Origin: Candidatus Woesearchaeota archaeon
GTDB taxonomy: Archaea; Nanobdellota; Nanobdellia; Woesearchaeales; JACQSR01
Direction: 5' to 3'
Length of the DNA: 36,200 bases
Assembly: GCA_016211215.1 (NCBI GenBank)
Contig: JACQSR010000003.1
Location: 1-36,200 of the forward strand
Part shown: piece by piece, positions 33,639-36,200 of the stretch
How positions within the stretch are numbered: the stretch's first letter is position 1
Layout: every line of letters begins with the position of its first letter
Translations under genes and position numbers: made by a program
Notes under the pieces: model-generated
What the model was told of the DNA's origin: nothing
Databases searched by the model: none
Seen by the model: the letters and a program-made list of their open reading frames with translations, nothing else

Positions 33639-34157
33639 TCAGCTTTGTTCAATAATCTCCTTGCCCTTATTAACAAACAGAAGGGTCTTGAGCCTAAGGT
33701 CGGAAACAAGCTTTTTGTCAAAAGCTATCTGGCTGGAATACGATGCCTTCTCCCTCTCATTTTTTGACTGCACATAAAACAGAATGTCGTTATTGTCTAG
33801 ATAGGTTTTATTGATAAGCTCTATATCCTCTCTGCTTAATCCATTCTGATAGTAATGCTTTATCAGGATGCAAAGCGTTGCATCATGGTTTTTGGATGAA
33901 AACCCTTTCTTCAGCAGCAGTGCCAGCGCAATATGGTAGCTGGCGTAATAGCATCCGACAATTGCCCAGTCAGTATAGTCCTGCTTTAGTGTATCCTGTA
34001 TAAAGTTTGAGTTATGCTCTGCCTTTTCTATATGTCCTTTCATCTCTGCTTCTTCAAACTCCTGCTTAACCAATACCTTCTTTTGGGTGTAGAATTCTAT
34101 CTTTTTATCAACAATCTTTGGATTATCCAATAGCTTTTTCAGTTGCGCTTCATTCAT
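33639..34157 (-). CDS. HEPN-domain protein (UPF0332-like), partner of an MNT nucleotidyltransferase
   Basis: This helical protein of 172 aa has the HEPN layout: an N-terminal helical hairpin, the DWAIVGCYYASYHIALALLLKKGF segment (positions about 60-85) typical of COG1895/UPF0332, NHDATLCIL, and a long C-terminal helix (LRLKTLLFVNKGKEII). HEPN/MNT pairs are widespread archaeal toxin-antitoxin-like modules, where HEPN can be an RNase and MNT can AMPylate it. The canonical RX4-6H ribonuclease motif is not visible, so this may be a divergent or inactive HEPN. ATG 34157 is used; ATG 34172 would add five residues. The start overlaps the MNT gene. Confidence 0.75.
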   Translation of the reverse strand: MNEAQLKKLLDNPKIVDKKIEFYTQKKVLVKQEFEEAEMKGHIEKAEHNSNFIQDTLKQDYTDWAIVGCYYASYHIALALLLKKGFSSKNHDATLCILIKHYYQNGLSREDIELINKTYLDNNDILFYVQSKNEREKASYSSQIAFDKKLVSDLRLKTLLFVNKGKEIIEQS

Positions 34158-34740
34158 TGAAAACCGCCTCATAAAAATATTTCTGGTTAAAGACCGGAAA
34201 GCCTGAGTTTATTGCAGACTGCAGCACCTTGTCTTTTTTAGTGATAATCTCATTAAGGAAATCTTTTTCGCTCAGCCTAAACGCCTGTATATGCACCCCT
34301 GTTTGGGCTTCAACGAGCTTTTCAGCCCGGGTATCTCTTTTTGTGCTGAAAACCCCAAATAAATCCAGATCTGAATCCTCCCTAAAGCTTCCTTTTGCGG
34401 TAGAGCCAAACACAATAAGAATGACAGGCTTGTTTTCAAGGCGTTTTATATACAGCTTAATAGCATTTTTCCTTAATAGGGGCAAATTCTCCAGCCTTTC
34501 CTGGTCAAAAAGCGGGAAAATTTCAGGGATGCTGCTTTTGCTCACATAAAATTTTTTAAGGTTTCCTTCGGATGCGTACTTCAAAATGCCATCTTTAACA
34601 AGGTTTTTCAGGTGCAGTGATGCGGTGCTTTCATTCATGCCGGATAATCTGGCAATTTCGCGCAGATGCACCGGCTTATTCCTGTTGCTATAGAAGATTT
34701 TCAGAATTTTCCATATCCCTTGCTTGATTATTGTTTGCAT
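34150..34740 (-). CDS. Winged-helix plus minimal nucleotidyltransferase (MNT) protein
   Basis: This 196-aa two-domain protein has an N-terminal winged helix (about 5-75, HLREIARLSGMNESTASLHL as recognition region) joined to a nucleotidyltransferase with VFGSTAKGSFREDSDLDLFGV, the GS-x10-D-x-D active site. MNT proteins paired with HEPN act as antitoxins by adding nucleotides to their partner. The fused DNA-binding domain suggests the same protein represses its own operon. A short palindrome lies between the TATA box and the start. It is first in the operon, with the HEPN gene overlapping its end. All catalytic residues of the GSxDxD motif are present. Confidence 0.83.
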   Translation of the reverse strand: MQTIIKQGIWKILKIFYSNRNKPVHLREIARLSGMNESTASLHLKNLVKDGILKYASEGNLKKFYVSKSSIPEIFPLFDQERLENLPLLRKNAIKLYIKRLENKPVILIVFGSTAKGSFREDSDLDLFGVFSTKRDTRAEKLVEAQTGVHIQAFRLSEKDFLNEIITKKDKVLQSAINSGFPVFNQKYFYEAVFNE

Positions 34741-34743
34741 TTG

Positions 34744-34780
34744 TCAAACGATTGTTTGATTAACTCCAACATTTAAAAAC
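34744..34780 (-). promoter_or_regulatory. Promoter and palindromic operator of the MNT/HEPN operon
   Basis: The minus strand carries a TATA-like run GTTTTTAAAT (34780-34771). TCAAAC gatt GTTTGA (34744-34759) is an inverted repeat with 6-bp arms covering the expected transcript start near 34749. The position suits autorepression by the winged helix of the first gene product. The same AT-rich box reads ATTTAAAAAC on the plus strand and could also serve the RNA candidate to the right. Confidence 0.55.
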
Positions 34781-34795
34781 TTTTCGGTTTATATT

Positions 34796-34957
34796 GGAAA
34801 ACTGCCCCGTCCTCTTGTTCTTGACGTATCTCTATGCTCAATTGATAGAACCCCCTCTTTCTCGATTCTTCGGACGCAGTTTTCCCACACCCTGTATGAA
34901 AAAAGTATTCAACAGGTGTCCCTACAAATTAAACTCGATTTTTGAATTGCTTTTTTT
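34796..34957 (+). ncRNA. Candidate structured RNA with terminal hairpin and T-tract
   Basis: The 34741-34970 gap has no convincing gene but contains a long-range stem: GGAAAACTG and CGTCC (34796-34804, 34808-34812) pair with GGACG and CAGTTTTCC (34872-34885), 14 pairs with a 3-nt bulge. Inside is TCTAT/ATAGA (34831-34849). A second hairpin (ACACCCTGT, 34887-34895, with ACAGGTGT, 34912-34919) is followed by T-rich sequence to about 34957. A TATA-like ATTTAAAAAC lies 20-25 nt upstream. I recognise no known RNA family. Confidence 0.35.
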
Positions 34958-34970
34958 AAAGGAGGCCTGA

Positions 34971-35612
34971 TTAATCCAAAACCTGAATATTTTCAGAATA
35001 AAACCCGTGCTCCTTTCTCTTCTGGTTTTCCTTAATCCTTTTCTCAACTGACTGCAGAGATTTTCTTGCTTCTTCCGGATGCATTCCGAGGGTGGAGAAG
35101 AGCGAAATAATATCATGGGGGCTTCTCATCTGATAGGGGGATTTTGCAAATGATGCGATGGCAGTCTCGACTTTATATTTCCTGCACAGCCTTATGTTCT
35201 GCATAATTCTTCCAATAACCAGCGGCCTTGTTTTTTGTGGGAACAATGACGCCAGCGTGAAAGTGATTATCCTGCGGTTCTTTTTTGCAATATCACAGAG
35301 TATGTGATTCAGCCCAGAAGCGCGGTGGTGCAAAAAATCCCTTCCCTGATTCTCCTCAAGGGAAAACATGGAATCAACCGGCAGGTTTTCAAGCGCGTGC
35401 CTGTCATCGCCGGAGCTTTTGATAAATATAATCCCTCCCCTGGCGGCAGGATGCAGGGAGCCTGAATAGATTTTTACATTTGCTGTTGAGAGGTTTTCAA
35501 GCGGGCGCGGTTCGCCGGAATACAGGAAACAGATGGAGCCATAGCCAAGCTTTTCCGCCATTTCGGCAAATTTGCCTTCGTTTTTGTTTGGAACAACCAC
35601 ATCAGTGAACAT
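34971..35612 (-). CDS. rnp3: RNase P protein component 3 (Rpp30 family)
   Basis: This is an archaeal/eukaryotic-type RNase P subunit of 213 aa that helps the catalytic RNA remove 5' leaders from tRNA precursors. The TIM-barrel family features are visible: the N-terminal FTDVVVP strand and AEKLGYGSICFLYSG, central RDFLHHRASGLNHILCDIAKKNRRIITFTLASLF, and the C-terminal MQNIRLCRKYKVETAIASFAKSPYQMRSPHDIISLFSTLGM. The C-terminus is a charged helix. ATG 35612 lies 27 nt from a TATA box, hence leaderless. It is a strong marker that the host is archaeal. Confidence 0.85.
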   Translation of the reverse strand: MFTDVVVPNKNEGKFAEMAEKLGYGSICFLYSGEPRPLENLSTANVKIYSGSLHPAARGGIIFIKSSGDDRHALENLPVDSMFSLEENQGRDFLHHRASGLNHILCDIAKKNRRIITFTLASLFPQKTRPLVIGRIMQNIRLCRKYKVETAIASFAKSPYQMRSPHDIISLFSTLGMHPEEARKSLQSVEKRIKENQKRKEHGFYSENIQVLD

Positions 35613-35633
35613 GCGCTGGTGTTTTGGATTAAT

Positions 35634-35670
35634 TGTTTTAAAGGTTGCGCAAACGTTAATTATATATAGT
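35634..35670. promoter_or_regulatory. Divergent leaderless promoters
   Basis: On the minus strand CCTTTAAAACAAT (core 35643-35635) serves the RNase P gene at 35612. On the plus strand AATTATATATAG (35658-35669) is centred 26 nt before the ATG at 35690. The two boxes lie about 25 bp apart, so the promoters may share or compete for basal factors. Confidence 0.6.
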
Positions 35671-35689
35671 CTGAATTGGGGGATAGGTT

Positions 35690-36043
35690 ATGAAGTGCAG
35701 AGCAGTTATATTGGTTTTTGTGGTGATATCTTTGTCTTTTGCGGCGTGCAGCATAAAAACAGGAAAGGCGTATTCCAATCTTGGAAGCGGCGTGCAAAGC
35801 AATAATTGTGTTGTTGCTGAAACGGGAGATGAAGGAAAACAGACGTCCTGCAATGAGTTATGCGGCAACGTTGTAGTGCCTGGTTCCGAAACAAAGGCAA
35901 ACTGTGCAATCGGAATGGTTTATAGGAACGATGGCTCGAGCGACAAGGCAACCTTTTTCCCGTGCGCTTCGCAGTTTAACCCCATTAGAAACGATGATGG
36001 CTCAATGAATTCTTACCTCGATTGCTACTGCTGTGCAGCTTAG
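35690..36043 (+). CDS. Small secreted Cys-rich lipoprotein-like protein
   Basis: This 117-aa protein starts MKCRAVILVFVVISLSFAAC, a hydrophobic signal ending in a lipobox-like SFAAC, which would allow lipid attachment to Cys20. The mature part is hydrophilic with six or more cysteines (NNCVVAE, TSCNELCG, ANCAIGM, FPCASQF, DCYCC). The start is fixed by the TATA spacing. I recognise no family. The cysteine content matches the exported style of the large proteins in the window, but the gene is separate. Confidence 0.72.
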   Translation: MKCRAVILVFVVISLSFAACSIKTGKAYSNLGSGVQSNNCVVAETGDEGKQTSCNELCGNVVVPGSETKANCAIGMVYRNDGSSDKATFFPCASQFNPIRNDDGSMNSYLDCYCCAA

Positions 36044-36046
36044 TCC

Positions 36047-36151
36047 TTAATCTCTATTGGTGTATCTCCCAGCCCCTGGTTTCCTGTGGAGCAGGTGGTT
36101 TTCGATTTTTCCTGTTTTGCTTTTCCTCAATTTTGTCGTTTTTTCCTTCAT
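36047..36151 (-). CDS. Possible 34-aa basic peptide
   Basis: A short reading frame begins MKEKTTKLRKSKTGKIENHL and ends GAGRYTNRD. It has about eleven Lys/Arg in 34 residues. Its stop lies three bases from the stop of the convergent lipoprotein-like gene. TATA-like sequence (TATTTACTATATAG) precedes the ATG by roughly 17-25 nt. Lysine richness also follows from the T-rich plus strand, which could simply be a terminator for the convergent gene, so confidence is low. Confidence 0.35.
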   Translation of the reverse strand: MKEKTTKLRKSKTGKIENHLLHRKPGAGRYTNRD

Positions 36152-36200
36152 TTTTAATATCTTCTATATAGTAAATAAATAAATATAAAACAAAAAATAA

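Noticed and set aside
34796..34885. tRNA or tRNA remnant
   Set aside because: The GGGGTTCTATC-like stretch on the minus strand lacks the GTTCRA T-loop and no anticodon arm or acceptor stem of tRNA type can be drawn.
36090..36160. Pure transcription terminator at the right end
   Set aside because: T-rich runs are present and may well terminate the lipoprotein-like gene, but a short basic reading frame on the other strand explains the same composition, so I did not call the terminator separately.

Overview
The window looks like chromosomal DNA from an archaeon, most probably a DPANN-type lineage. I cannot place the phylum from sequence alone. The archaeal evidence is of three kinds. There is an RNase P p30 subunit and an RPA-type OB-fold single-strand DNA binding protein with a zinc knuckle. 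Many start codons sit about 26-27 nt from the centre of an upstream TATA box, which implies leaderless mRNAs. A long series of genes begins with the short Lys/Gln plus hydrophobic N-terminus (MKKSQ, MKKAQ, RKSQVT) of archaeal pilin-like or class III-signal proteins. The few genes with a real leader carry a GAGGTG ribosome binding site instead.

Layout. Left edge (1-1720): an AbiEi/AbiEii-like type IV toxin-antitoxin pair, bracketed by related palindrome-rich repeats. 1720-2840: a GC-rich structured intergenic patch and a lone membrane-anchored protein of unknown function. 2845-5922: a large secreted Cys-rich protein with PEGA, LamG-like and MopE-type metal-binding motifs. 6070-9211: a four-gene operon read as RPA, DUF457 membrane hydrolase, O-methyltransferase and class I aminotransferase. 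9272-33508: about 24 kb of tightly packed minus-strand genes that form one surface-structure cluster. 33583-34740: a HEPN/MNT toxin-antitoxin-like pair with its own operator and 3' inverted repeat. 34796-34957: a candidate structured RNA. 34971-36200: RNase P p30, a divergent small lipoprotein-like gene and a possible 34-aa basic peptide.

The surface cluster is the most interesting part. In transcription order it encodes two giant paralogous Cys-rich secreted proteins (1239 and 1409 aa), each with six copies of a CCGDD-containing repeat. Next come a membrane-anchored 471-aa protein and a 1545-aa protein with DCGG, MopE and TSP3-type repeats, one transmembrane helix and a Lys-rich cytoplasmic tail. 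About fourteen small single-pass pilin-like proteins follow, including three microproteins of 35-46 aa. The cluster ends with two membrane-anchored or secreted enzymes of peptidoglycan-hydrolase folds, an M15/VanY-like metallopeptidase and a lytic-transglycosylase (SLT)-like protein. Genes are joined by ATGA or TAATG overlaps and re-started by internal leaderless promoters. No pilus ATPase or platform protein is present here. A plausible inference is an uncharacterised cell-surface apparatus for attachment to, or wall remodelling of, a partner cell.
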